Positions 1 to 7,927 of a stretch of 64,000 bases of DNA are shown piece after piece. Position numbers and translations under genes: made by a program. The notes under the pieces are model-generated. The model saw only the letters and a program-made list of their open reading frames with translations. It was not told the origin of the DNA and did no database searches. Location of the stretch: the NCBI RefSeq assembly GCF_900110755.1, contig NZ_FOFF01000009.1:62001-126000 (forward strand), given 5' to 3'. This stretch comes from Streptomyces sp. yr375 (lineage in GTDB: Bacteria > Actinomycetota > Actinomycetes > Streptomycetales > Streptomycetaceae). Numbering within the stretch: position 1 is the stretch's first letter; each line of letters begins with the position of its first letter.

Positions 1-1071
1 GCCGTCGAACTGGCGGCCCGGCTGGTGGAACTGGCCCCCGAGGGGCTGAACAACGTCCACTTCACCAGCGGCGGCGCCGAGGGCAACGAGATGGCGCTAC
101 GGCTGGCCCGGTTCTACCGGCACCGCACCGGCCAGCCGGACCGGACCTGGATCCTCGCCCTCGACAAGGGCTTCCACGGCATCACCTACGGCGCCAGCAG
201 CATGTCGGGGGGCGCGGAGGCGCACACCGGGTTCGGGCCGATGCTCCCGCACGTCCGTTTCCTCACGACGCCGGACGCCGTCCACGGCACGGCGTTCGGC
301 GAGACCGACGTCACCGACTTCTGCCTGCGCGAACTGCGGGCGACCATCGAGGAGATCGGGCCGGACCGCATCACCGCCATGATCGGCGAGCCGGTCCTCG
401 GCCCCGGCGGAATGATCGTCCCGCCCGACGACTACTGGCCCCGGGTCGCCGAGTTGCTGCACTCGTACGGGATCCTGCTGATCTCCGACGAGATCGTGAC
501 CGCGTACGGCCGCCTCGGCCACTGGTTCGCCGCCGAACGCACCGGCGTGACACCGGACATCCTGGTCACCGCCAAGGGCATCACCTCGGGGTACATGCCG
601 CACGGCGCGGTCCTGGTGAAGGACGCGATCGCCGAGGCGGTCGCCGGCGGCGACGGGTTCCCGGTCGATTTCAGCTACAGCGGGCACCCCACCGCCTGCG
701 CGGTGGCGCTCGCCAACCTCGACATCATCGCCAAGGAGAACCTGCTCGGCAACGCCGTCGAGATCGGCGCCCACCTCGGCGACGGGCTGCGCGGGCTGCT
801 GGAGCTGCCGGTGGTCGGTCAGGTGCGCCAGATCGGGCTGATGGTCTGTGTCGAGCTGACGGCCGAGGAAGGCACGCTGGCGCCGCTGGCGCACGGCACG
901 ACCGCTCTCACCGACGAACTGCGCGACCAACATGGCCTGTTGGTACGCGGCATGCGCAGCGGATTCATGATGGTGCCCCCGCTGGTGCTGACCCGCGAGG
1001 AGGCCGACGAGGCGGTCCACGCGCTGCGTGACGTCCTCGGCCGGATGACACCGGACGGCCTGCTCCGGTAA
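1..1071 (+). CDS. Class III (PLP) aminotransferase, 5' end cut by window edge
   Basis: The reading frame is open from base 1, so the N-terminus lies outside the window. The visible 356 residues are a fold-type I, class III aminotransferase (glutamate-1-semialdehyde mutase / omega-amino acid aminotransferase group). Seen: the FTSGGAEGNE phosphate-binding segment near the start, the cofactor Asp in ISDEIVTAYGR, and the Schiff-base Lys in TAKGITSGYMP. Its substrate cannot be told from sequence. It runs towards the antF gene and is separated from it by a hairpin terminator, so it is a separate transcription unit. No step of antimycin assembly needs it, and it may mark the left border of the cluster. 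The family call is firm; membership of the cluster is doubtful. Confidence 0.85.
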   Translation, partial: AVELAARLVELAPEGLNNVHFTSGGAEGNEMALRLARFYRHRTGQPDRTWILALDKGFHGITYGASSMSGGAEAHTGFGPMLPHVRFLTTPDAVHGTAFGETDVTDFCLRELRATIEEIGPDRITAMIGEPVLGPGGMIVPPDDYWPRVAELLHSYGILLISDEIVTAYGRLGHWFAAERTGVTPDILVTAKGITSGYMPHGAVLVKDAIAEAVAGGDGFPVDFSYSGHPTACAVALANLDIIAKENLLGNAVEIGAHLGDGLRGLLELPVVGQVRQIGLMVCVELTAEEGTLAPLAHGTTALTDELRDQHGLLVRGMRSGFMMVPPLVLTREEADEAVHALRDVLGRMTPDGLLR

Positions 1072-1119
1072 CGCCGGTAACGCCGGTAACTCCGACAACA
1101 CCGATAGCTCCGGTAACGG
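1065..1119. repeat. Short tandem repeats over the aminotransferase stop codon
   Basis: The 9-bp word CCGGTAACG and close variants occur about five times in tandem, starting in the last codons of the aminotransferase and running into the spacer. Part of the C-terminal coding end is therefore made of the repeat. It looks like slippage in a non-essential spacer; no regulatory role is visible. Confidence 0.6.
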
Positions 1120-1157
1120 CCCGCGCACTCTGCTCAGGCGCGCTCCCGCGTTCCGGC

Positions 1158-1185
1158 GCGTTCCCGCCGCCAGGGGCGGGAACGC
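1158..1185. terminator. Hairpin terminator between convergent genes
   Basis: An 11-bp perfect stem (1158-1168 with 1175-1185, core CGTTCCCGCC / GGCGGGAACG) closes a 6-nt loop between the stop of the aminotransferase and the stop of antF. There is no T-run, which is usual for actinomycete terminators. It could serve both directions. Confidence 0.65.
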
Positions 1186-1210
1186 CGCCGCGGCACCAGT
1201 CTGGCGGGGG

Positions 1211-2689
1211 TCAGGTGGGGAGGTTTTTCTTGAGGATTTTTCCTGCGGGGTTTCTGGGGATCTCTTTGATGAAGCGGATGTGGCGGGGGCGTTTGTAGGT
1301 GGCCAGGCGGGGGGTCAGGTGGGACTGGATCTCGTCCGGGGTGGTGTCGGGGTCGGCCACCACGAAGGCCAGGGGGACTTCGCCGTAGTCGGGGTCGTTC
1401 ACGCCGACCACTGCGGCGTCGTGTACGGCGGGGTGGGTGCGTAGGGCCTGTTCTATCTCTCGGGGGTAGACGTTCTGGCCCGCCCGGATGATCAGGTCCT
1501 TGCAGCGGTCGATCAGGTGCACGCGGCCGTCGCCGTCGATGAAGCCGAGGTCGCCGGTGCGGGTCCAGCCGTTCGTGGTGATCTCGGCCGTGGCCTGCTC
1601 GTCGTTCCAGTAGCCGCGCATCACTCCGGGGCCGCGTGCGCAGATCTCCCCGATGACGCCGGGGGCCGCCTCCTGGTCCTTCTCGTCCAGGGCCTTCACC
1701 GACATGCCGGGGATCACCCGGCCGGCCGGGATCACGTCGGTGGTGCCGGGCGCCGGGTGCTCGTCCGGGCCGAGGGTGATGTACGGGCCGCCCACCTCGG
1801 TCATGCCGTAGACCTGGCGGAAGCCGCAGCCGAGTTTCTCCACGGCCTCGGCGTAGACCTCCGGCGGCATCGGCGCGGCGCCGTAGAGCACCTCGCGCAG
1901 GCCGGACAGGTCCGTTCGCCGGAGCGACTTCGACTGCATCAGGAACCGGAGCATCTGCGGCACCAGCCAGATGTGCGTGGCCCGGTTGTCCTCGATCGCG
2001 GCCAGCGCCCGCTGCGGCTGGAAGCCCGGCATGAGCACCACGGTGGCGCCCGCGGCCATGTAGGTCAGGGAGATCACCATGCTGCCGTGGTACAGCGGGC
2101 AGCAGTTGACCAGCACTATGTCGTTTGTGGGCCGGGCCTGGGTGAGCCAGCCGAGGGCGATCGCCCGGAACGAGGCGTGGTCGACGGCGACGCCCTTGGC
2201 CCGGCCGGTGGTCGCCGAGGTGTGCAGGATCGCCGCCAGAGCGTCGTCCGGGACGTCGGGCAGGTCGCCCGCGTTCCCGGCCGGGTCCTTCTCGCACATC
2301 GCGGCGAACTCCGCGTCGTCCAGCGGTATGCGCAGCCGTACCGGCAGGTCCGGGTGCCGGTCCAGCAGGGCCGACTCACCGATCACCGCCACCGGGGTGC
2401 AGCGCTCCGCGATCCCGATCACCTCGGCGGGGGTGAGGCTGTGGTTGAGCGGGACGAACAGCGCTCCCAGCCGGGCCAGCGCGAAGTACGTCTCCATCAC
2501 CTCGACACGGTCCAGCGAGAGGACGGCCACCCGGTCGCCGCCGCCGATGCCGCGCCCGGCGAGACCGTGGGCGAGCCGGGCCACCCGGTCGTGGAAGTCG
2601 GCCCAGGTGACCGAGCGGTGCGCGTCCACCAGTGCCGTCCGCTCGGGGAAGCACTGGCGGTTGCGCTCCAGCAACTGGGTCAGCCACAT
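1211..2689 (-). CDS. antF: Acyl-CoA ligase / acyl-ACP synthetase, AntF-like (anthranilate activation)
   Basis: A 492-residue ANL-family AMP-forming ligase. Motifs in order: phosphate loop TSATTGRAKG (about residue 158), YGMTEVGG (about 293), TGDLGFIDG (about 378), DLIIRAGQNVYPREIE hinge region, and the C-terminal catalytic Lys in PAGKILKK. In antimycin biosynthesis AntF adenylates anthranilate and transfers it to the carrier AntG. The gene directly after AntG and the kynurenine-pathway genes nearby support that role. ATG at 2689 overlaps the antG stop by one base (TGATG), so the two are translationally coupled. Substrate choice is inferred from context, not from a pocket code. Confidence 0.85.
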   Translation of the reverse strand: MWLTQLLERNRQCFPERTALVDAHRSVTWADFHDRVARLAHGLAGRGIGGGDRVAVLSLDRVEVMETYFALARLGALFVPLNHSLTPAEVIGIAERCTPVAVIGESALLDRHPDLPVRLRIPLDDAEFAAMCEKDPAGNAGDLPDVPDDALAAILHTSATTGRAKGVAVDHASFRAIALGWLTQARPTNDIVLVNCCPLYHGSMVISLTYMAAGATVVLMPGFQPQRALAAIEDNRATHIWLVPQMLRFLMQSKSLRRTDLSGLREVLYGAAPMPPEVYAEAVEKLGCGFRQVYGMTEVGGPYITLGPDEHPAPGTTDVIPAGRVIPGMSVKALDEKDQEAAPGVIGEICARGPGVMRGYWNDEQATAEITTNGWTRTGDLGFIDGDGRVHLIDRCKDLIIRAGQNVYPREIEQALRTHPAVHDAAVVGVNDPDYGEVPLAFVVADPDTTPDEIQSHLTPRLATYKRPRHIRFIKEIPRNPAGKILKKNLPT

Positions 2690-2940
2690 CACGCACCGTC
2701 CGGCTGCGGGGCCGTGGCGGCGTGTTCGCCGAGGAACCGCTCGTAGTCCGCGATCGTGGACAGCTTCTCCATGTCGTCGGCGGTGATCTCCACCCCCACG
2801 CGCTGCTCGATGAGCAGGACCAGCCGTACGAGGTCCCCCGAGTCGATGCCGCTGGCGGCCAACTCGGTCTCGTCGCTGAGTTTCTCGGCGTACTCCGACG
2901 TCCCGGTCAGTTCGGTGAGTAGCTCTCGGACGGTGCTCAT
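2689..2940 (-). CDS. antG: Discrete acyl carrier protein, AntG-like
   Basis: An 83-residue carrier protein with the phosphopantetheine Ser in ASGIDSGDLVRL at about residue 36. It is the proposed carrier on which AntF loads anthranilate, AntHIJKL oxidises it, and from which the starter C domain of AntC takes the 3-formamidosalicyl unit. ATG 2940 is preferred over an in-frame GTG nine bases upstream because AAAGGTGG sits just before it. The gene is first in a two-gene operon with antF and is divergent from antH. No phosphopantetheinyl transferase gene (AntQ) lies in this window. Confidence 0.85.
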   Translation of the reverse strand: MSTVRELLTELTGTSEYAEKLSDETELAASGIDSGDLVRLVLLIEQRVGVEITADDMEKLSTIADYERFLGEHAATAPQPDGA

Positions 2941-3248
2941 GGGGTCCACCTTTCACAGGGCCAGGCCGGGCCGGGTGCCGAGCCGGTCTCTCGGACCGGT
3001 CATGCGGACCGGTCCCTCGGATCGGTAAGGAGGGGCGGGAAGGCGTCGGCAATCCCTGCCGGTGGTGTGGTGTTGATCACAGCGGTTTGGTGAGGGGTGG
3101 AGGGATTGAGGCGGGCCCTCCGGCACTCCTCCGTATGTGAAGCCCCCGCCACGGGACCCGCCACGGGAGACCCGTCACGTGACACCCGGCACGGGAGTGC
3201 TTCACACGGTCCGGTACAGCGGCGCAGTAGAGGGAGCGGAGGTTCCAG
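2941..3248. promoter_or_regulatory. Divergent antGF / antHIJKL control region with inverted and direct repeats
   Basis: This 308-bp spacer holds no gene. Seen: a perfect 8-bp inverted repeat, TGTGAAGC at 3136-3143 and GCTTCACA at 3199-3206, 55 bp apart. Between the arms lie a perfect palindrome GTCACGTGAC (3174-3183) and three copies of CCACGGGA or GCACGGGA (3149, 3161, 3189). The outer word could be a conserved promoter element read in opposite directions, as expected if one sigma factor (the AntA-like protein at 9220) drives both operons, or an operator for a dimeric regulator. The function is inference. Confidence 0.45.
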
Positions 3249-4283
3249 GTGACCACCGAGGCAGGTTCCACGGCCGTCGCCGCGGACGGCGACGGGCGTG
3301 TCGACAGACTCGTGGACCACGACGAGTACTTCGAGGCGCTCGTCGCGGCCGACGAGCGGATAGAACCCCGGGACTGGCTGCCCGACGGCTACCGCCGGAT
3401 GGTGATCCGGCAGGTCGCCCAGCACGCGCACTCGGAGATCATCGGAATGCAGCCGGAGGGGTCCTGGCTGACCCGGGCGCCGTCCCTGCAACGCAAGGCG
3501 GCGCTGCTCGCCAAGGTGCAGGACGAGGCCGGACACGGCCTGTACCTGTACGCGGCGGCGGAGACCCTCGGCGTCACCCGGGCCGAACTCCTCGACGCGC
3601 TGCACCGCGGCCACCAGCGGTCCGCGGACACGTTCAACCACCCCGCCCTGACCTGGGCCGACACCGGGGCGATCGCCTGGCTGACGGACGGCGCGGCCGT
3701 GATCAACCAGGCCCCGCTGTGCCGCACCTCCTACGGGCCCTACGCGCGGGCCATGCAGCGGGTGTGCCAGGAGGAGACCTTCCACGTCCGGCAGGGGTAC
3801 GACCTGCTCTGGTCGCTGTGCCGGGGCACGCGGGAGCAGCACGAGATGGCGCAGGACGCCGTCGACCGGTGGTGGCTGCCCGCGGTGGCCCTGATGTTCG
3901 GCCCGCCCGACACGGTCGACGGCGGCGGGGACGCGCGGGCCGCGGCCCTGGGCGCCGCCGTCAGCCGCCGGTCGATGGCCTGGGGCATCAAACGCCACAC
4001 CAACGACGAGCTGCGGCAGCGCTTCGTGGACACCGTCGTCCCGCAGGCGGAGCGGCTCGGGGTGACCCTGCCCGACCCGGCGATCCGCTGGAACGAGGAG
4101 CGCGGGCACCACGACTTCACCCCGGTGGACTGGCACGTGTACCGCACCGCCCTGGCCGCCGGCGCGCAGTGCGGCCGGCAGCGGCTGGCGCACCGGGTGG
4201 CGGCCCATGAGAACGGGGAGTGGGTGCGCGCGGCGGCCGACGCCTATGCGGCACGCCGGACGACCGAGGGACGGGAACAGTGA
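3249..4283 (+). CDS. antH: PaaA-like diiron oxygenase catalytic subunit, AntH-like
   Basis: 344 residues, ferritin-like diiron fold of the phenylacetyl-CoA epoxidase alpha subunit. Diiron ligand motifs are visible as QDEAGHG (about residue 95) and QEETFH (about 178). In antimycin pathways AntHIJKL acts on carrier-bound anthranilate, giving the 3-aminosalicyl group after rearrangement, rather than on phenylacetyl-CoA. The absence of other phenylacetate catabolic genes and the presence of antF/antG and antN/antP support this. Start is GTG 3249, preceded by GGAGG. First gene of the tightly overlapping antHIJKL operon. Confidence 0.9.
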   Translation: MTTEAGSTAVAADGDGRVDRLVDHDEYFEALVAADERIEPRDWLPDGYRRMVIRQVAQHAHSEIIGMQPEGSWLTRAPSLQRKAALLAKVQDEAGHGLYLYAAAETLGVTRAELLDALHRGHQRSADTFNHPALTWADTGAIAWLTDGAAVINQAPLCRTSYGPYARAMQRVCQEETFHVRQGYDLLWSLCRGTREQHEMAQDAVDRWWLPAVALMFGPPDTVDGGGDARAAALGAAVSRRSMAWGIKRHTNDELRQRFVDTVVPQAERLGVTLPDPAIRWNEERGHHDFTPVDWHVYRTALAAGAQCGRQRLAHRVAAHENGEWVRAAADAYAARRTTEGREQ

Positions 4284-4606
4284 GCCGGGAACGCGAGGTC
4301 ACCGGGGCGCAGACGCCCTGGGAGGTGTTCATCAGGCCGCGCCGTGGCCTCTCCCACCAGCACGTCGGGTCGGTCCACGGCGCGGACGCCGACATGGCCA
4401 TCGGCAACGCGCGGGACCTCTACACCCGGCGGGGGGACCCGGTGTCGATCTGGGTGGTGCGCTCGGACGGGGTGCGGGCCTCGTCGCCCGGCGAGAAGGA
4501 CCCCTTCTTCAGCAACGGAGCGGACAAGCCCTACCGGTATCCGCAGGTGTACGTGCCGCTCAACGAGGCGGACGACGTGAACGAGGCAGGCCACCATGAC
4601 GAGTGA
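4280..4606 (+). CDS. antI: PaaB-like oxygenase small subunit, AntI-like
   Basis: A 108-residue PaaB-family protein ([21 protein letters not shown], then the DPFFSNG and KPYRYPQVY segments). PaaB bridges the diiron subunits in phenylacetyl-CoA epoxidases and has no catalytic residues of its own. GTG 4280 overlaps the antH stop by four bases (GTGA); the longer frame starting at 4220 lies inside antH and is not needed. Expected to form part of the soluble anthraniloyl-carrier oxygenase. Confidence 0.88.
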   Translation: MSREREVTGAQTPWEVFIRPRRGLSHQHVGSVHGADADMAIGNARDLYTRRGDPVSIWVVRSDGVRASSPGEKDPFFSNGADKPYRYPQVYVPLNEADDVNEAGHHDE

Positions 4607-5390
4607 ACTCGCCGCCGCCGTCGCGGTTTCCGGGGCACGGGATCGCGATGTCGCCGAGTACGCCCTCCGGCTCGGTGACGACGCGCTGATCCTCTGTCAG
4701 CGACTGTGCGCGTGGGTGACCAACGCCCCCACCATCGAAGAAGACCTGGCCCTGTCGAACATCGCCGTGGACCTGCTCGGCCACGCCCGCACCCTGCTGA
4801 GCCTCAGCGGCCGTACGGACGGGACGGACCGCACCGACGACGACCTCGCCTACCGCAGGACCGAGCGGGAGTTCCGCAACGCGCTGCTGCTGGAGCTGCC
4901 GGGCGGCGACTTCGCGGTCACCGTCGCCCGGCAGTTGGCGTACACGCACTACATGTGCCTGCTGTACGCGGAACTGGCGGCAGCGGCCGACGAGGGGCTG
5001 GCGTCGTTCGCCGCCCGCGCGGTCAAGGAGGCGGAGTACCACCGGCTGCACGCCTCGCAGTGGACCGTACGGCTGGGTCTGGGCACCGCGGAGAGCCGGC
5101 GGCGGATGCAGGCGGGGCTGGAGCAGGTCTGGCCGTACGCGGCCGAGCTGTTCGAGGCGGACGACCTGACGGCCCGGCTCGACACCGACGGCACCGCGGT
5201 CGCCCCGGCCCGCCTGCGCGCCGCCTGGGAACGGGACGTCGCCGAGGTCCTGGCGGAAGCGGAACTCACCGCCCCGGCACCGTCCTGGCAGGCGACCGGC
5301 GGCCGGTCAGGCCTCCACACCGAGGTCTTCGCCCCCCTACTGGCCGAATTCCAGTCGGTCTTCCGCCAGTACCCCGGAGGCACCTGGTGA
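4596..5390 (+). CDS. antJ: PaaC-like oxygenase structural subunit, AntJ-like
   Basis: 264 residues of the PaaC family, a ferritin-like partner of PaaA. It begins with the typical helix around YALRLGDDALILCQRLCAW and has an AEYHRLHASQW segment near residue 148, where the diiron-like helix bundle continues. PaaC is usually non-catalytic and stabilises PaaA. ATG 4596 lies 11 bases inside the end of antI, so translation is coupled. Role in starter-unit oxidation follows from the operon. Confidence 0.88.
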   Translation: MTSELAAAVAVSGARDRDVAEYALRLGDDALILCQRLCAWVTNAPTIEEDLALSNIAVDLLGHARTLLSLSGRTDGTDRTDDDLAYRRTEREFRNALLLELPGGDFAVTVARQLAYTHYMCLLYAELAAAADEGLASFAARAVKEAEYHRLHASQWTVRLGLGTAESRRRMQAGLEQVWPYAAELFEADDLTARLDTDGTAVAPARLRAAWERDVAEVLAEAELTAPAPSWQATGGRSGLHTEVFAPLLAEFQSVFRQYPGGTW

Positions 5391-5920
5391 ACGCGGCACT
5401 CCGACCGGACCTCCGGTCGCCCTCGCCGTCGGATCCCCCGTCGGACCTCGACCACATCGCCGCCCGAGTCGGTGCCCTGCCCGACCCCGAGTTGCCGATG
5501 ATCACCCTCGGCGACCTGGGCGTGGTCCGGGCGGTGCGGGAGGACGCGGACGGTGTCGTCGAGGTCGTCGTCACGCCGACCTATCTCGGGTGTCCGGCGC
5601 TTTCCGTGATCGAGGCCGATCTGCTGGGTGTGCTGGCGGAGTGCGGGCGGGGCGATGGGCGGGTGACGTGGGCGCTTTCGCCTGCGTGGAGTACCGAGTG
5701 GATCAGTGAGGCGGGGCGGCGCAAGCTCGCCGATCACGGCATCGTGCCGCCCGGTGACGCCGGCGCGCCCTTGCCGGTCCGGCTCGGTCTCGGGCGGCCC
5801 TGTCCGCACTGCGGGTCCGTGGCGACCCGGCCGCTCGGCCCGTTCGGGCAGACCGGCTGCCAGACGATCCTGGTGTGCACCGCCTGCCAGGAGTCCTTCC
5901 CCCACATGAAGGCGGTGTGA
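5387..5920 (+). CDS. antK: PaaD-like maturation factor, AntK-like
   Basis: 177 residues with an N-terminal DUF59/MIP18 (SufT-like) domain containing DPELPMITLGDLG and a TYLGCPA segment, followed by a C-terminal zinc-ribbon pattern CPHCG ... CTAC. PaaD-type proteins are thought to help metal-centre assembly of the oxygenase or its reductase. GTG 5387 overlaps the antJ stop as GTGA. The frame extends far upstream through antJ, but the coupled GTG is the sensible start. The N-terminus has a short Ser/Pro/Asp-rich lead not needed for the fold. Confidence 0.87.
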   Translation: MNAALRPDLRSPSPSDPPSDLDHIAARVGALPDPELPMITLGDLGVVRAVREDADGVVEVVVTPTYLGCPALSVIEADLLGVLAECGRGDGRVTWALSPAWSTEWISEAGRRKLADHGIVPPGDAGAPLPVRLGLGRPCPHCGSVATRPLGPFGQTGCQTILVCTACQESFPHMKAV

Positions 5921-6996
5921 CGGTGGCCATGACGACGACCGGATGGCACCGGCTGCGGGTGGCGCGGGTACGGCCGCTCACCGAGGACGCCGTGGCCCTC
6001 AGCCTCGACCTCCCTGACGCCGACGCCGACGCCTTTGCCTACCGGCCCGGGCAGCATGTCACCGTTCGGCATGTGCTCGGCGGGACGGAGATCCGCCGCA
6101 GTTACTCGATCTGCCCGCCGCCCTCCGCGCGGCGCGAACTGCGGCTGGTGGTCAAGCGGCTCGGGCCGGGTGGCTTCGGGGAGTACGCCACGACCGTGCT
6201 GGCCGCCGGAGACACCCTGGACGTCGCGCCGCCGACCGGCGGTTTCGGGCTCGCGGCCGAGCCCGGCGCGCACCATGTGATGGTGGCCGCCGGCAGCGGC
6301 ATCACCCCGCTGCTGAGCATGGCCGCGGAGGCGCTGCGCGACGACCCGCGGTGCCGGGTGTCGCTGCTCTACACCAACCGCACGGCCCGGTCCGTGCTGC
6401 TCGCCGACGAGCTGGCCGACCTCAAGGACGCCTACGTCGATCGCTTCCTCCCCCTTTACCTGCTGACCCGGGAGACCCGCGAGGCCGAGCTGCTCTCCGG
6501 GTACGTCGACACCGCGAGGCTGCCGGGACTGCTCCGCGCGGTCGGCGCCGAGCCGGGCGGCGACGCGCACTTCTATCTCTGCGGGCCGTGGGGGATGGTC
6601 ACGTCGGTGAGCGAGGCGCTGACCCGGTGGGGCGCCGACCCGGCCCGTACCCACGCCGAGCTCTTCTCCCTCGGCCCCCAGGATCCGCCACCGCCGGAGC
6701 CCGAACGCCACGGCCGTACCGTGCGGATCACCGCCTCGCTCGGCGGCCGGACGGCCGTGGCCGTCATGGAGGAGCAGGACCGCACGGCGCTCGACGCCCT
6801 GCTGCGGGTCAGACCGGACACCCCGTACTCCTGCCGCGAGGGCCTGTGCGGAAGCTGCCGCGCCAGGGTGACCCACGGCACCGTCACGACCGGCCGCCAG
6901 CACGTGCTGGGGCCCGCCGAACTCGCGGCGGGATACACCCTCGCCTGCCGCGCCCGCCCGGAGTCCGACGACACGGCGCTCGACTTCGACCTCTGA
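5917..6996 (+). CDS. antL: PaaE-like reductase (FAD, NAD(P)H, 2Fe-2S), AntL-like
   Basis: About 359 residues in three parts. The FAD-binding barrel carries RRSYSICPP. The nucleotide-binding domain carries AAGSGITPLLS and FYLCGPWGM. The C-terminal plant-type ferredoxin has cysteines in CREGLCGSC and a later CRAR. It should pass electrons from NAD(P)H to the AntH diiron site. GTG 5917 overlaps the antK stop (GTGA); GTG 5923 or ATG 5929 are alternatives that remove four residues at most. Last gene of the overlapping run; an 85-bp spacer follows before antN. Confidence 0.88.
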   Translation: MTVAMTTTGWHRLRVARVRPLTEDAVALSLDLPDADADAFAYRPGQHVTVRHVLGGTEIRRSYSICPPPSARRELRLVVKRLGPGGFGEYATTVLAAGDTLDVAPPTGGFGLAAEPGAHHVMVAAGSGITPLLSMAAEALRDDPRCRVSLLYTNRTARSVLLADELADLKDAYVDRFLPLYLLTRETREAELLSGYVDTARLPGLLRAVGAEPGGDAHFYLCGPWGMVTSVSEALTRWGADPARTHAELFSLGPQDPPPPEPERHGRTVRITASLGGRTAVAVMEEQDRTALDALLRVRPDTPYSCREGLCGSCRARVTHGTVTTGRQHVLGPAELAAGYTLACRARPESDDTALDFDL

Positions 6997-7008
6997 GCGA
7001 CGCCGTCA

Positions 7009-7035
7009 GCCGTCAACCATCCGCCGTCAACCATC
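7009..7035. repeat. Tandem 13-mer in the antL-antN spacer
   Basis: The word GCCGTCAACCATC occurs at 7009-7021 and 7023-7035, with a truncated copy just before. It lies in the 85-bp spacer 6997-7081. No hairpin or promoter is evident, so antN and antP are probably read through from antH. Confidence 0.5.
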
Positions 7036-7081
7036 AGCTTTATCCGGCCCCATCGGGCCACCCGACACTTACGGAGACGCG

Positions 7082-7927
7082 ATGACCGACACCACGTCAC
7101 TGCCCTGCGACCCGGGGACGGACGAACCGCTGGTGACCTTCGAGGGCAAGACCCCCTACGACGAGTACGTCCACGCGTCGGTGCTGTCCTCCCTCCAGCA
7201 GCCCCTGACCCAGTCCCCGAACGAGATGACGTTCCTGGTCACGACCCAGGTGATGGAGCTGTGGCTGACGCTCGTCGTCCACGAGTGGAAGGCCGCCCGG
7301 GACGCGCTGGCCAAGGACGACCACGAGGGCGCCATGGACGCCCTGCGCCGCAGCATCAGCGCCCATCACGCCCTCAACGAGTCCATCGGGCCGATCGCGA
7401 AGATGACGCCGGCCCAGTTCAACAGCTTCCGCGAGGCGTTCGGCCAGGCGTCCGGCTTCCAGTCGGCGATGTACCGGCACATGGAGTTCCTGCTCGGCGA
7501 CAAGTCCCGGTCGCTGATGAACCCGCAGCGGGCGGACCCCCGCGCCTACGCCGCGCTGGAGGAGCTGCTGCACCAGCCGTCGCTGTACGACGCGGCGCTG
7601 GCCTACCTGCACCGCCAGGGCCTGCCCGTCCCGGAGCGCGTCCTCGAACGCGACCTGACCGTCGCCTACGAGGCCGACCCGGACGTCGAGGAGGCCTGGC
7701 GAAGCGTCTACGCCGGGCCGCAGAACGCCCCGCTGCTCGCCCTGGGCGAGGCGCTCACCGACATCGCCGAGCTGGTGCTGCGCTGGCGCGGCGACCATCT
7801 CCTCGCCACCCGCCGGGCGATGGGCGCCAAGTCGGGCAGCGGCGGCTCCTCCGGCGTCGCCTGGCTGGAAGAGCGGAACACCCGCTCCGTGTTCCCCGAG
7901 CTGTGGACGGTGCGTGGCCTTGTCTAG
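7082..7927 (+). CDS. antN: Tryptophan 2,3-dioxygenase, AntN-like
   Basis: 281 residues, usual length for the haem enzyme that opens L-tryptophan to N-formylkynurenine. Family segments: YDEYVHASVL, FLVTTQVMELWL, SGFQSAMYRHMEFLLG, and the C-terminal RWRGDHLLATRRAMG with the likely haem-ligand His, followed by KSGSGGSSGVAWL. It supplies the first step from tryptophan to anthranilate for the salicylate starter. ATG 7082 has CGGAG upstream. The kynureninase start lies inside its last codons. Confidence 0.93.
   Translation: MTDTTSLPCDPGTDEPLVTFEGKTPYDEYVHASVLSSLQQPLTQSPNEMTFLVTTQVMELWLTLVVHEWKAARDALAKDDHEGAMDALRRSISAHHALNESIGPIAKMTPAQFNSFREAFGQASGFQSAMYRHMEFLLGDKSRSLMNPQRADPRAYAALEELLHQPSLYDAALAYLHRQGLPVPERVLERDLTVAYEADPDVEEAWRSVYAGPQNAPLLALGEALTDIAELVLRWRGDHLLATRRAMGAKSGSGGSSGVAWLEERNTRSVFPELWTVRGLV

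Noticed and set aside
97..1128. Minus-strand open frame across the aminotransferase
   Set aside because: Antisense shadow of a clear aminotransferase gene.
3249..6996. Phenylacetate degradation (paaABCDE) operon
   Set aside because: No paaG, paaZ, paaJ or phenylacetate ligase nearby; antF/antG and the kynurenine genes point to the antimycin starter pathway.
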